A stretch of DNA of 64,000 bases from Methanobrevibacter wolinii SH (GTDB lineage Archaea; Methanobacteriota; Methanobacteria; Methanobacteriales; Methanobacteriaceae), in NCBI RefSeq assembly GCF_000621965.1, contig NZ_KK211378.1, positions 1-64,000 of the forward strand, written 5' to 3'. The stretch's first letter is position 1; every line of letters starts with the position of its first letter. Below the pieces are notes generated by a model that made no database searches, had not been told where the DNA came from, and worked only from the letters and a program-made list of their open reading frames with translations. Shown one piece after another: positions 7,901-16,059 of this stretch. A program made the translations under genes and the position numbers.

Positions 7901-9359
7901 ATTTATTTGTAACTGTAATTGTATCATATCTACTTGAAGAACTATATTGGTCACTGTAATGAATAATTATTAGATCATTATCTGTTTTATTAAAGTATTC
8001 AATTCCAAATGCAGGTTCTATAAAAGTTACCCAATGAGATTTATCGTATAATTGTTCAATATTATCTTCTTCTAATTCAACAGTTGTAATAATAGTTTTA
8101 TTCTTAGAATAAGTATTTTTACCATAGTTTCTGCTATTTTCAACTAATTCATTCATGTTAATAGAAGTTTTAACTAATTGATTTTCTTTATCTAAAATAT
8201 TTTTAGTACCGAAACCATTTCTATAATCCTTATGTTTTGTAGTTGAGGTAACTGAAGACAGTAATCCGTTTAATGACAATCCAGTTTCAATATCATCCAT
8301 ATTATCATTAGCTATTATACTGGCAGATTTTCCTTTATAAAATGAAATATGAGCATATTCATAATTTTCAACATCAAGAGGATGTTTAAAGTATTTTATA
8401 TTATTCTGAACTAAATGTAAAATGTCAATTTCATCTAATGTTTTTGAGGACAATTTTAAGCCAAATTCCTCATCGAATTCCTCTTTGGTTCTACATCTGG
8501 AAAAGGTGTCAAAACTACTCTTATGGGAATCACTATAAATATGAACTTCTACAGGAATTACATCTTTAGTTTTTAATTTATCAGGTAATCTGGATCTTAC
8601 AAAACTAAATACACCTTTAACTACTTCTTTATCATCATTAATATTAATCACATTAATTTTTAAAGCAGCCTTTGGATTGAATTCGAATAAATAATTAAAG
8701 TGTTTAATAAATTGATCTAGTTTCTCAGATACAACATTTTTAATAAAAATATTAGTAGTACCAATAGATACTTCTTTACTCTTTTTATAAATTACCCATT
8801 CATGAGCTGATTCCTGATAAATTGGCTTATACAAAGTTTTTCCATCATCAGAACATACATATGGAATTAAATTATTTGGAACTAAACGTTTAACCATATT
8901 GTTTTCTAACTTCTCATCACCACTCTGTTTTTTAATTTCAAGCTGATATGCGATATTTATTGGAGAGAAACTAGAATACATTATTTTATCTTTAGTATCA
9001 ATACGACCTAACTTAAGTAAGTCTTTTTTAGTGTCATCATCATTTAAAAAGGAATTACTTTCAATAGATTCAATTTCTTCATTAAAAACATTGATAAAAT
9101 TTTCATAAAGTTTTTCCAAATCATTATTCAAATAAATCAAACTTGGAAGATTATCTTCAGGTGAATCATCATAAGTTTTAAAATAATTTAAAATATCTTG
9201 ATATGCATTTGTTAATCTTTCACTATATTGAACATCAACCTTAGATAATTTATTGTCTACATTTAAAGTTCCATAAAATACATTGTTATCGATTATTTCC
9301 CTTTCTAAATCTAAATATTTTTTAAACTCATCTTTTAAATAGAAACTATTAACCCCCAA
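4989..9359 (-). CDS. dptH: DptH, C-terminal part with HerA-like ATPase (separated by frameshift)
   Basis: DptH is the large ATPase of the DptFGH complex, which restricts DNA lacking phosphorothioate marks. This part (1,456 residues from a TTG at 9359, with the frame open to about 9584) continues the N-terminal part encoded at 9575-10921. A PIEVKAG motif near residue 620 fits an E-x-K nuclease-like core. A Pro/Gly-rich linker follows near 800. A Walker A motif (QGKSGQGKT) lies near 870 and a Walker B (FAIVLDEAQNL) near 1090, followed by GRKFGWSGIFATQS, all typical of HerA/FtsK-like helicases. The TTG has no good ribosome site. Repairing one base in an A-run at 9583-9586 would join both parts into about 1,977 residues, so this is probably a frameshifted gene or a sequencing error. 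Confidence 0.8.
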   Translation of the reverse strand: MGVNSFYLKDEFKKYLDLEREIIDNNVFYGTLNVDNKLSKVDVQYSERLTNAYQDILNYFKTYDDSPEDNLPSLIYLNNDLEKLYENFINVFNEEIESIESNSFLNDDDTKKDLLKLGRIDTKDKIMYSSFSPINIAYQLEIKKQSGDEKLENNMVKRLVPNNLIPYVCSDDGKTLYKPIYQESAHEWVIYKKSKEVSIGTTNIFIKNVVSEKLDQFIKHFNYLFEFNPKAALKINVININDDKEVVKGVFSFVRSRLPDKLKTKDVIPVEVHIYSDSHKSSFDTFSRCRTKEEFDEEFGLKLSSKTLDEIDILHLVQNNIKYFKHPLDVENYEYAHISFYKGKSASIIANDNMDDIETGLSLNGLLSSVTSTTKHKDYRNGFGTKNILDKENQLVKTSINMNELVENSRNYGKNTYSKNKTIITTVELEEDNIEQLYDKSHWVTFIEPAFGIEYFNKTDNDLIIIHYSDQYSSSSRYDTITVTNKSVQYEDIINDFLRNKEDIEISKDEIISIIKMFNCINGEWLLRLISSKSGNYDMEKLSLVSAIKYSLAIYDHKDIIWIPISMEEILRIAGNVKLSKNEGIFSSDIEKGSYSDDLLLIGLKTNDDGTIEILYYPIEVKAGRNDFQTINKGKNQLNETYNLLKNQLKQFDNEGSEFKNKFFRNFFIQIFISNAEKLNINHIWDEKDFSRIEEFKSKLLNDDYIISYILEDKIGKGTLVSFKRDCFNASIAKEDGLQIIELPMENAYLGLVDTIEDMRKKIQSNSTDIEASDLLFNDNDLGKFDIPKKPDGPIGDDGNGGGEKHPKTHKGPKGPINPPGPPEPPMQKDSLENIRVLIGTQDGYDHKVYWEYGNSKLPNRHMLIQGKSGQGKTYFIQRVLKELSKQNIPSIIIDYTDGFKKSKLEEEFKKSVGNNLDVRTVVRDKFSLNPFKSYKIEIDEGEFMLEDEIKVASRFKNLVGSVYNFGDQQLNTIYNAVIRGIKKHGYKMDFEDLKDELMNEDSSVAGSVLNKLTELLDINPFISDDFDWSSILDKKDGKILIIQLTGLSSDIQNVITELILWDLWHYKTINGDEKNPFAIVLDEAQNLDFGKDSPSSKILKEGRKFGWSGIFATQSVQSFKSEELDALENVDEKIYFHPTDNSITKIAGILTKDNNRKKDWEKKLTKLTKGQCVVQGEFLNSNDELKSSEPVIVNVDEIIGDEPRRLETRTDISDYDGDVLINIEKNNKVSNQNFDDQKGKVVPLSSSGNEVQSLKRFDDSILNDSEQTFDEADFEDYIEFNVKTGLSYKNHGWAIKRGDIEKIIPKSDLEEKFVYIDGKMFKVKISSLVRIFYHKDEEIENYLKEKHLRNEDKTKIRLFLNDKIEKKVEPKNRISFKTTFTEQVKNNGTFVVPREISQYFVPKSNYEDICYFTIDGRKVVGHLNLIFRMRIDNNSRKYLNNYKFVGDDLEVTIPL

Positions 9360-9574
9360 TATTGCTTTAGTTCCATTATATACAAAATCACATTTATATT
9401 CTCTTTTAATTTCCCAAATACGAGATGAATCAACGTGATGAGTTTTTTCTTTCTTTTCAGTTATTTTAAAAGTAATATCATTATCATTATAATGTAAATC
9501 AAAGTTTAAATCACCTTCATTCCATGCAGGAGACTCCTCTGAAATGATTATACTCTCATTATCATAAAGATAAA

Positions 9575-10921
9575 TTATTTCATTTTATCCTCAATAGATT
9601 TTTCAGTTCTATTATTTGAAGAACCGAAGATTATTTCATAATCATCATCACTATTTTCAACATTAATATAATTTTTATCTGCTTTAACAGTGTATTTTGA
9701 TTTAATTGAATCAAAAACTTCAGGATAAGCATTTAAAACAACAATATTAAAAATGAAATTAGACCTATTTTCATTATTATGTTTATATGTAATTTTTTTA
9801 TATGTTGGCTCATCTAAAGAAACATCAAATTTAACATTTAATTTCTTTCCAGATGTTTTACAATATTTTAATGATTTTTTTCCAATAAAACCTTTTTTAA
9901 GCATCTGATCAAATTGGAATGTTAAAGAAACTTCCTTCTCTTTTCTTGTATTGAATACAATTATATGTCTTTTTCTTCTACCTGCAGCATTATTATATTC
10001 TGGTTTTTCCCAATATTTTAAAGAATTATCGGTCAATTTTTTATTGCTTTCTTCATAGTTAAGGGGTTTATTTCCTGCTTTAAATTTCTCTCTGAAATTT
10101 TTAACATTTTTATAAGATTCATTTTCCCAATCATCTTTTTTTAATTTATTTACACCAGAATCAGTATATCTTTTTTCAAGTTCCTTATCTAAATCCTCAT
10201 ATAAATGAGCATTCTTTATAAATTCAAATTCAGCATGATTTTCTTTTAATCTCTGCTTCATTGTAGGTATTGTATGGTCTTTAAGATTTTCATCTTTAAA
10301 TAATTCTAATTCTTTAAAATCCTCATCATCAATATGTCCTTTTTCTATAATACCCAATATATTTTCAAAATCCCATAAAGTAGGTTTTGCAGATGTTTCT
10401 TCATTAACATTATTTAATACAAATTTAGCTACCTCTTTTTCTGCTTTTGTAAGTTTTTTTGATTTATTAATTTCAGTTTCTAAATTTCTTGAAATAAAAT
10501 TAATACTTAAAGGCATCCCTTCTTTCTTTAAGTTTCTCATACCATTATAAATACTATCCAAAGGCTCTGAACATATAATTAATAAAGCAGTATTTTCCCA
10601 TTCTCTTTCCTGATTTGTTACTTGATTTCTTAAAGTAACTAAATAATCTGGCTTTACATTAGTGCTTTTGGCAAGAACTAAATTTACACCATCAATTAAT
10701 AATGAAAATGACTTAAATTCATTCTTTGCATTTTTATGAATATAATTAAATGAATTGTAAATTCCCTCATCAATTCCTTTCTGTTTAAAACTATAATATA
10801 AATTATCCACTTGTTCAGCTTCATCTAATTCAATGAAAAACCTATCTCCTTTTTTTATGTTTTCTTTGTTAAAGTAATTTAATATTTTACTAGAAAGATA
10901 ATTATAAAATTGGTTTGACAT
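9575..10921 (-). CDS. dptH: DptH, N-terminal part ending at a frameshift
   Basis: Begins MSNQFYNYLSSKILNYFNKE, the usual DptH opening. GGAG lies nine bases upstream, and the start overlaps the dptG 3' end by 20 bases. It has 448 residues and stops at TAA 9575-9577. The next frame continues without interruption (NEIIYLYDNES) into the C-terminal part. GATAAAATGAAATAA becomes an uninterrupted GAT AAA AAT GAA ATA if the four-A run had five A's. The region carries no catalytic motif of its own. As read, the protein would lack the ATPase domain, so the restriction complex is probably inactive unless slippage restores the frame. Confidence 0.78.
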   Translation of the reverse strand: MSNQFYNYLSSKILNYFNKENIKKGDRFFIELDEAEQVDNLYYSFKQKGIDEGIYNSFNYIHKNAKNEFKSFSLLIDGVNLVLAKSTNVKPDYLVTLRNQVTNQEREWENTALLIICSEPLDSIYNGMRNLKKEGMPLSINFISRNLETEINKSKKLTKAEKEVAKFVLNNVNEETSAKPTLWDFENILGIIEKGHIDDEDFKELELFKDENLKDHTIPTMKQRLKENHAEFEFIKNAHLYEDLDKELEKRYTDSGVNKLKKDDWENESYKNVKNFREKFKAGNKPLNYEESNKKLTDNSLKYWEKPEYNNAAGRRKRHIIVFNTRKEKEVSLTFQFDQMLKKGFIGKKSLKYCKTSGKKLNVKFDVSLDEPTYKKITYKHNNENRSNFIFNIVVLNAYPEVFDSIKSKYTVKADKNYINVENSDDDYEIIFGSSNNRTEKSIEDKMK

Positions 10922-12305
10922 ATTGAGCATCTCCACTATCACTTTTTTTATCTATTAAGTTTAATTGGGTAAGTAGTTTTATTATTTCTTCTTTAGATTG
11001 TATATCAAAATAAATTCCCCTTTTCTCGTATTCATCAAATAATTGGGTTAATCTAATCTTTTTATCTTTAACACATAATGCAGTCAGTACAATAAGAATT
11101 TCCCTATTCATATTTAATGTGTATCCATAGGAGCCTCTTCTTTTAATGAAATATTTTTTAGCAATATTTTTCAAATTAATTGCATATCTAGATTTAAGTT
11201 CCCGGTTGTTTCCATGTTCCTTATCATTAAGTGTAACGAATAATTCATTCATTAAATCCTTAAAATTATCAGATAAATCATAAAGATATTCTTCCTCTGA
11301 ACTTTTTGTAAGATCAAAATCCTTGTAATATTTATATACACAAATCCATTTTTTTAAATATTTTAAGAATTCCCTTTGTTCCGTATAATTCAATTTTTCA
11401 TAATAAATTAACATGTCCTTTTCAAGCAAGTCATGAGTACCTAATAATGTATTCATTTGATCAATTAAACTTACTTTAGTAAATAAGGAAGCAGTTTTAT
11501 CAGTTAAAAAACGATATCCTTTCTTAACCGCTTTACGATTTTTACTTGCACTTTCCCAATCCAGTAAATAATAAAGTTCATCAATTTCTTTATTGTCATT
11601 GAAGCCTCTATTAATTTTTAACACCAGTTGACTTATATAAAAAAAGTAGTAGTATGCAAAAACCTTATCAATATTTTTTATAAAATATTGTTCATATTTA
11701 CAAAGGTAATCAATATCATCATTAAAAAGTTCAGAAATACTATCAATCATACAATCATATTTAAAATCAGTTTTATTATCTGTTAACTCAGGAATATTCT
11801 TTAAAACCAATTTTATAAGTAAATTATTAGTTTCTTTATTATTAAAAAAATTGATTAAGTTTTTATTATCCCTAAAGAATACATCCCTTAAAAATAATGC
11901 AATTGATTTTTCACCTTTTGATTTTTTATTATTAGATAAAGGCAAATATAAAAATAAATAAGGATTTATAATTTTTAACTCATCCTTTTCATTAAATAAA
12001 TATTCCTTAACCAATTTCTCCAGATAATCCTCACTTTCAGTCTCAATATCAAAATTTTCATTATTTTTTGATTCAGCAATGATATCCTTTATATTTAGTG
12101 AATCATCTAGTTTTTTATTAAGGAGTATACGAGAAAATTCCCCTAAAACAGAGTAAAATCCATTTTCAAATGTAGCAGTATCTTCAGTCCTAGATTTAAA
12201 TGGAAATAAAGGAGTATTTTTATTAATATTATTTTTTAATGATTTTTTTTCTGGATTAACATTCATCTGTTTTAAAAGATTATTATAATTCTTTTCAAAG
12301 TTCAT
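10902..12305 (-). CDS. dptG: DptG, subunit of phosphorothioate-dependent restriction
   Basis: 467 residues from the ATG at 12305, chosen because GAGGT stands seven bases upstream and the start lies one base after the dptF stop. A longer frame to 12371 would overlap dptF. DptG is the helper protein of the DptFGH restriction complex. It has no catalytic motif; this one is helical and Lys/Asn/Leu-rich. The C-terminus (from RNREILIVLTALCV) looks like a winged helix and ends VKPIL. It overlaps dptH by 20 bases, so the three genes are translationally coupled. Identification rests mainly on the order F-G-H and recall of the family. A diverged remnant of the same 3' end sits at 4879-4941. Confidence 0.75.
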   Translation of the reverse strand: MNFEKNYNNLLKQMNVNPEKKSLKNNINKNTPLFPFKSRTEDTATFENGFYSVLGEFSRILLNKKLDDSLNIKDIIAESKNNENFDIETESEDYLEKLVKEYLFNEKDELKIINPYLFLYLPLSNNKKSKGEKSIALFLRDVFFRDNKNLINFFNNKETNNLLIKLVLKNIPELTDNKTDFKYDCMIDSISELFNDDIDYLCKYEQYFIKNIDKVFAYYYFFYISQLVLKINRGFNDNKEIDELYYLLDWESASKNRKAVKKGYRFLTDKTASLFTKVSLIDQMNTLLGTHDLLEKDMLIYYEKLNYTEQREFLKYLKKWICVYKYYKDFDLTKSSEEEYLYDLSDNFKDLMNELFVTLNDKEHGNNRELKSRYAINLKNIAKKYFIKRRGSYGYTLNMNREILIVLTALCVKDKKIRLTQLFDEYEKRGIYFDIQSKEEIIKLLTQLNLIDKKSDSGDAQYVKPIL

Positions 12306-12306
12306 A

Positions 12307-14796
12307 TTATACCTCACTTCTAAATTCAAAGGTGTCAAAATCATCATTATACTCAAATAAAAATTCCTCATTAGATTCCAAATATTTGATTATTAAAGTT
12401 TTACTATTTTGTCCTTCAATTATTGACTCAACAAACTGGTTATAAACAGTTAATTTTTCTTTTTCATTAACATTTAACTTAAATCCATGATTAATTTTTG
12501 TAATGTACTTATATAATTGGAAATCAACAGTAATTGGAATTTTATTTTCATTAAAATCATCACTAACTTTAAAATAAAGTTCGATTTCATTTTTAAACCT
12601 ATTTCCTAAAACATTATCTAAATTATTTTCATTGTTAATTTTAGAATTATTTTGTTTTACTGAACTAGGTTTTAAATATATCTTCTTTAAAATTTTAAAA
12701 CTATCTAACTCATCAACACATACATAGTTTTTCTTTTCGGATTCCTTCCATTTAAAAATGGAATCTTTAACCTCGTTAAATAATCGTTTATATCCATGAA
12801 TATTCCCAATGTTATAATTATAAAGATATTTAAGATACTTCAAGTAAGTTTCATCTTTAAAGGCTTTTTTAATTGATGGTTTGCCATAAAATATTGCTAA
12901 TCTAATTAAAGGACTTATTAACCCAGTTTTATAAGATTTTTTGTTAGTTTCAGTTTTAATAGTGTTATTAATATCAGCAAAATAAGGCTCTAAAAATGAC
13001 ATTTCTTCTTTGAAATAGTATTTATCTAAAACCTTGTTAATATCATCATTAATATACAAGTCAATGATAAATTTATCCAATTCTTCACTACGTTCGATAG
13101 TAGGATCTAAGTCATTAAACAATTCTAATAAACTTGAACGATTTGTATCATTGAACAATAAATTTGGAAGTAAATTATTTAAATTTAAATCCTCTTTATC
13201 TGTTTCTGGAGGTACAATAATTTCATAGACAAAGTTTAATAAATCCCTTGTAGAAATAATCTTTTTATATTTATTAAAAACCTTAATCAGATACTCAATT
13301 ATTATTTCTTGATTATTCTCATTAGAGAAAAACTCATAATTATCAATAATAGAACTCTCAAGTCCATTCCTTTTATCTAAATTGTATGCTAAATAAAATG
13401 GATTATTATCGCTTTTATTTATAACATTATTAAATAGAGCACTTAAATAATTAGAAGAAACATAATTTGAATCTTCGTTATTATTTAATTCAAATAAATT
13501 ATAATCACTGAAGGTTATAAAACTAACATGATCATAAAATCTATTTTCTGTAACAGTCTTGGAATCAAATAAATTAGCATCATCAATAATTTCCTTAAGT
13601 TTAGTATATTCATTTTTACAATAATCAGATTCTAAAAAATTATTTAAAACACCTAAATTAATTGCTAAAATAAATTTTTCGAAAGAATTTTCAATATTCT
13701 CATCATTAAATGATTTAAGAACATTAGCAAGAGTATCTATTGCTGTCTCTTCAGGATCTTGGCTTTCAGTTGCATCATTGTGTATGGTAAATTTATTAAA
13801 TAATTCAGGTTCATATGTTTTTAAATATGCTAACATATGGGATTTACCATCACCTACACTACCACATAACATGACTAAATGACTTGAGGGTTTATCCTGA
13901 ACTCTTTTAAGTTCTTTAATAAATTCATCTTGTATAGACCTATTTACATGAAGGTATTTTTTAAAATCATTTAAATTATCATCACTTTCAACTGCTTCCC
14001 TAGAGGAATCCTTGAGCTTTGTTAACTCATTTAATAAATAACTTCCATCATATTTCTGAAATGTATAATTTTTTAAATTAGAACCAACTTCCATATCAAT
14101 AATATCCCCATCATACACTTCAGAATAAACTTCATTTATTGAATCATTAATCCTATTTTTTATCTCAGATAACTTTTGATCTTCTTGCTCAACATCCCTA
14201 GAAGTTTCAGTTGTTTGTTGTGCTACATCTTTGTTATTATCCGTTTCTGAAGAAGTTCCAACATCCTTATTCTCAGTATTTTCGATTGTTTCCGGAATTT
14301 CTTGCCCAGTAGGTAAAACACCAGAATTTGTTTCATTACCCAACTCCCCATTGGATGTATTTATACTTTTATTTCTAAAGATAAGTCCATTATAGTCGGG
14401 TGCTTCAAAATTTTCATCACCATATTTCTTATAAAACCAAACAGCTATTTCATATAATTTTTTGTGAACTTCACTAGCTCTTACACCTAAATCATTAATA
14501 TTTCTATGAGCTGCATTATTACGTGCCCTACGAACAAATTCAAAATTTCCTTCTAATTTAACGGGAATTACCTTTATATCAACTAATCCCTTAATTTTTC
14601 TTTTTTGATTTTGACGGGATAAATAGTCCAGATTTTCAATTTCACATATAAGAGTTACAATTTTCTCGGCAGCGGTACCTGCTCTAAAAATAGAATCTTT
14701 ATAATCTTTATTTACTAAATGTTTTTCACAATAAAAACATTCCTCTGAAATTTCACCAAACCCGTCATCTAAAAAATTAAAACAATTTTCTTCCAT
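12307..14796 (-). CDS. dptF: DptF, ATPase of phosphorothioate-dependent restriction, with DUF4145-like N-terminus
   Basis: 829 residues. Residues 1-140 contain CEKHL, AAEKIV and VRRARNNAAH, the pattern of a DUF4145/HEPN-like domain. A Ser/Thr/Glu-rich linker follows (~150-205). The DptF core has a Walker A motif, LCGSVGDGKSHML, near residue 310, followed by IHNDATESQDPEETAIDTLA, which I recall as characteristic of DptF. Start ATG 14796 has GAGG eight bases upstream. DptF acts with DptG and DptH to attack DNA lacking phosphorothioate sulfur; the modification genes dndBCDE normally sit alongside but are absent here. The extra N-terminal domain makes it longer than the DptF proteins I know. A TATA-like ATATATTA lies in the 70 bases before the start, next to repeat copy 5. 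Confidence 0.8.
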   Translation of the reverse strand: MEENCFNFLDDGFGEISEECFYCEKHLVNKDYKDSIFRAGTAAEKIVTLICEIENLDYLSRQNQKRKIKGLVDIKVIPVKLEGNFEFVRRARNNAAHRNINDLGVRASEVHKKLYEIAVWFYKKYGDENFEAPDYNGLIFRNKSINTSNGELGNETNSGVLPTGQEIPETIENTENKDVGTSSETDNNKDVAQQTTETSRDVEQEDQKLSEIKNRINDSINEVYSEVYDGDIIDMEVGSNLKNYTFQKYDGSYLLNELTKLKDSSREAVESDDNLNDFKKYLHVNRSIQDEFIKELKRVQDKPSSHLVMLCGSVGDGKSHMLAYLKTYEPELFNKFTIHNDATESQDPEETAIDTLANVLKSFNDENIENSFEKFILAINLGVLNNFLESDYCKNEYTKLKEIIDDANLFDSKTVTENRFYDHVSFITFSDYNLFELNNNEDSNYVSSNYLSALFNNVINKSDNNPFYLAYNLDKRNGLESSIIDNYEFFSNENNQEIIIEYLIKVFNKYKKIISTRDLLNFVYEIIVPPETDKEDLNLNNLLPNLLFNDTNRSSLLELFNDLDPTIERSEELDKFIIDLYINDDINKVLDKYYFKEEMSFLEPYFADINNTIKTETNKKSYKTGLISPLIRLAIFYGKPSIKKAFKDETYLKYLKYLYNYNIGNIHGYKRLFNEVKDSIFKWKESEKKNYVCVDELDSFKILKKIYLKPSSVKQNNSKINNENNLDNVLGNRFKNEIELYFKVSDDFNENKIPITVDFQLYKYITKINHGFKLNVNEKEKLTVYNQFVESIIEGQNSKTLIIKYLESNEEFLFEYNDDFDTFEFRSEV

Positions 14797-14865
14797 ACAT
14801 TAAACCTCATTTATTTAACTGTATTCTAATTTTAGATCTAAATCAAATTAATAATATATCTTTAA

Positions 14866-14902
14866 GTTTTTTAATTTTTCGTTAAATTTATGATTTACGA
14901 AT
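14866..14902 (+). repeat. 37-bp cassette repeat (copy 5)
   Basis: Identical to copies 3 and 4. It lies 69 bases upstream of the dptF start, so copies 4 and 5 bracket the whole dpt operon as one ~10-kb cassette. Confidence 0.92.
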
Positions 14903-15023
14903 TTAAATTAAATTATTATTTATTAATAAAATAAATAAAATATATATACTTCACATTATAAATAATAAAATGGTTACTATTTTTTGTACTTTGTTTTGTA
15001 ATCGTACTATTTTTATGTAACCT

Positions 15024-15083
15024 CTTAAGTAGAATTTGTATTAGATAGTTCCAGTATCGTTTGAATTACATTTTCTACTTAAG
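15024..15083. other. Inverted repeat in a gene-free 200-bp cassette
   Basis: CTTAAGTAGAA (15024-15034) and TTCTACTTAAG (15073-15083) are perfect 11-base arms around a 38-base loop. They lie in the short stretch between repeat copies 5 and 6, which has no open frame. A structured RNA or operator is possible. Confidence 0.5.
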
Positions 15084-15103
15084 ATTTTAATTTGCTATTT
15101 TTA

Positions 15104-15140
15104 TTTTTTTAATTTTTCGTTAAATTTATGATTTACGAAT
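15104..15140 (+). repeat. 37-bp cassette repeat (copy 6)
   Basis: Matches the others except that the first base is T instead of G. It sits only 201 bases after copy 5. Confidence 0.9.
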
Positions 15141-15220
15141 ATAAAGGTGGAAAAATAGAAAAAAAATAAAAAATAGAAAAAATAAAACAATAAAAAATAG
15201 AAAAAAATTACATAAAAAAA

Positions 15221-15266
15221 GGTATCATCCAAACATTTTAACAGAGAAAAACATTTAGATAATACC
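15221..15266. other. Hairpin upstream of a tiny membrane peptide gene
   Basis: GGTATCATCCAAA pairs imperfectly with TTTAGATAATACC. The loop is about 20 bases. It lies about 70 bases before the 25-codon gene at 15339 and downstream of an A/G-rich stretch. It may be a 5' untranslated element or an antisense RNA terminator. Confidence 0.35.
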
Positions 15267-15338
15267 ACTTGAACCTAAGATATTTTGTAAATAAATCATG
15301 AATTACAATACATTACCAATTTAATAGGAGGTAATCTT

Positions 15339-15416
15339 ATGATAGATAAAATCTTACCATGTATAGAATATTTCTTAATATTCCTCGGAACATTAATTAG
15401 TATTATTATGCAATAA
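15339..15416 (+). CDS. Tiny hydrophobic peptide (25 aa)
   Basis: ATG at 15339 follows a very strong ribosome site (ATAGGAGGTAAT). The peptide MIDKILPCIEYFLIFLGTLI and five more residues is a single membrane helix. Length and hydrophobicity are like those of type I toxin peptides, but no homology is claimed. It lies in the same cassette as the 150-aa reverse-strand gene. The strength of the ribosome site in this AT-rich sequence is the main support. Confidence 0.5.
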   Translation: MIDKILPCIEYFLIFLGTLISIIMQ

Positions 15417-15477
15417 AATTAGTATCTAATAAAAAATTCATAGGATAATTTTTCTTGAGATTGTACTAAATCTTTTT

Positions 15478-15930
15478 TTAATCCTTAGGAATATTATACT
15501 TCTCCCTCACCTTATCATCCTTAGTAACATCTTGATCCTCAATCAAATCCAAAAAATCATCCAAAGGCACTTTTATACCTTTTCCAAAATCTTCAGGTTT
15601 ATTACTTAATTTATAAAAAACATATTTTATAAGACATTTATATTGAGGATATTGTATAATAAAATCAACCTCATCTTGTGTTATTGCATCTAATCCTATT
15701 TCCTCAAATAGTTTATCATATTTTGCACGACGCATATAAACTCTTGAAAGCAAAGTCCAACTACCATTTTCTCTATCTGATCTTAATTTTCCCCATTCAG
15801 GATTAAATTTACTTAAACTACCATAAAGTTCATCAGGTATTGCACTATTATAATTTAATAACTCATTAAATAAATCCTCAGGTAAATTCTTAATAAATTC
15901 ATTATTTTCCATAAGAAACTTGAATACCAT
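15478..15930 (-). CDS. Virus-associated protein of unknown function (150 aa), paralogue of 35486-35938
   Basis: Starts MVFKFLMENNEFIKNLPEDL. The product is roughly 80% identical by eye to the protein at 35486-35938, and both keep NPEWGKLRSDRENGSWTLL, YMRRAKY, FIIQYPQYKCLIKYV and the end KYNIPKD. About 25 bases upstream of the start (GGATGGGGNGTGTATCATT) are also conserved. The second copy lies directly behind a viral head-morphogenesis/ADP-ribosyltransferase gene, so this one is probably a viral accessory gene carried in a cassette. Acidic and soluble, with no known domain. The conserved RSDRENGSW could be a functional core. Repeat copy 7 lies 27 bases upstream of the start. Confidence 0.7.
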   Translation of the reverse strand: MVFKFLMENNEFIKNLPEDLFNELLNYNSAIPDELYGSLSKFNPEWGKLRSDRENGSWTLLSRVYMRRAKYDKLFEEIGLDAITQDEVDFIIQYPQYKCLIKYVFYKLSNKPEDFGKGIKVPLDDFLDLIEDQDVTKDDKVREKYNIPKD

Positions 15931-15957
15931 AATGATACACCCCCCATCCTATTTTAA

Positions 15958-15994
15958 GTTTTTTAATTTTTCGTTAAATTTATGATTTACGAAT
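15958..15994 (+). repeat. 37-bp cassette repeat (copy 7)
   Basis: Full identical copy. It separates the 150-aa viral-type gene from the iteron region. Confidence 0.92.
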
Positions 15995-16059
15995 TTAAAA
16001 TATTAAATAAACTATTAACAATATAGTATATTAAAATTAAATTAATATAAAACAATATG

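Noticed and set aside
9360-9575. Separate gene start for the second half of DptH at the TTG (9359)
   Set aside because: The frame stays open 225 bases further upstream with plausible protein sequence that joins the first half, so a frameshift explains it better.
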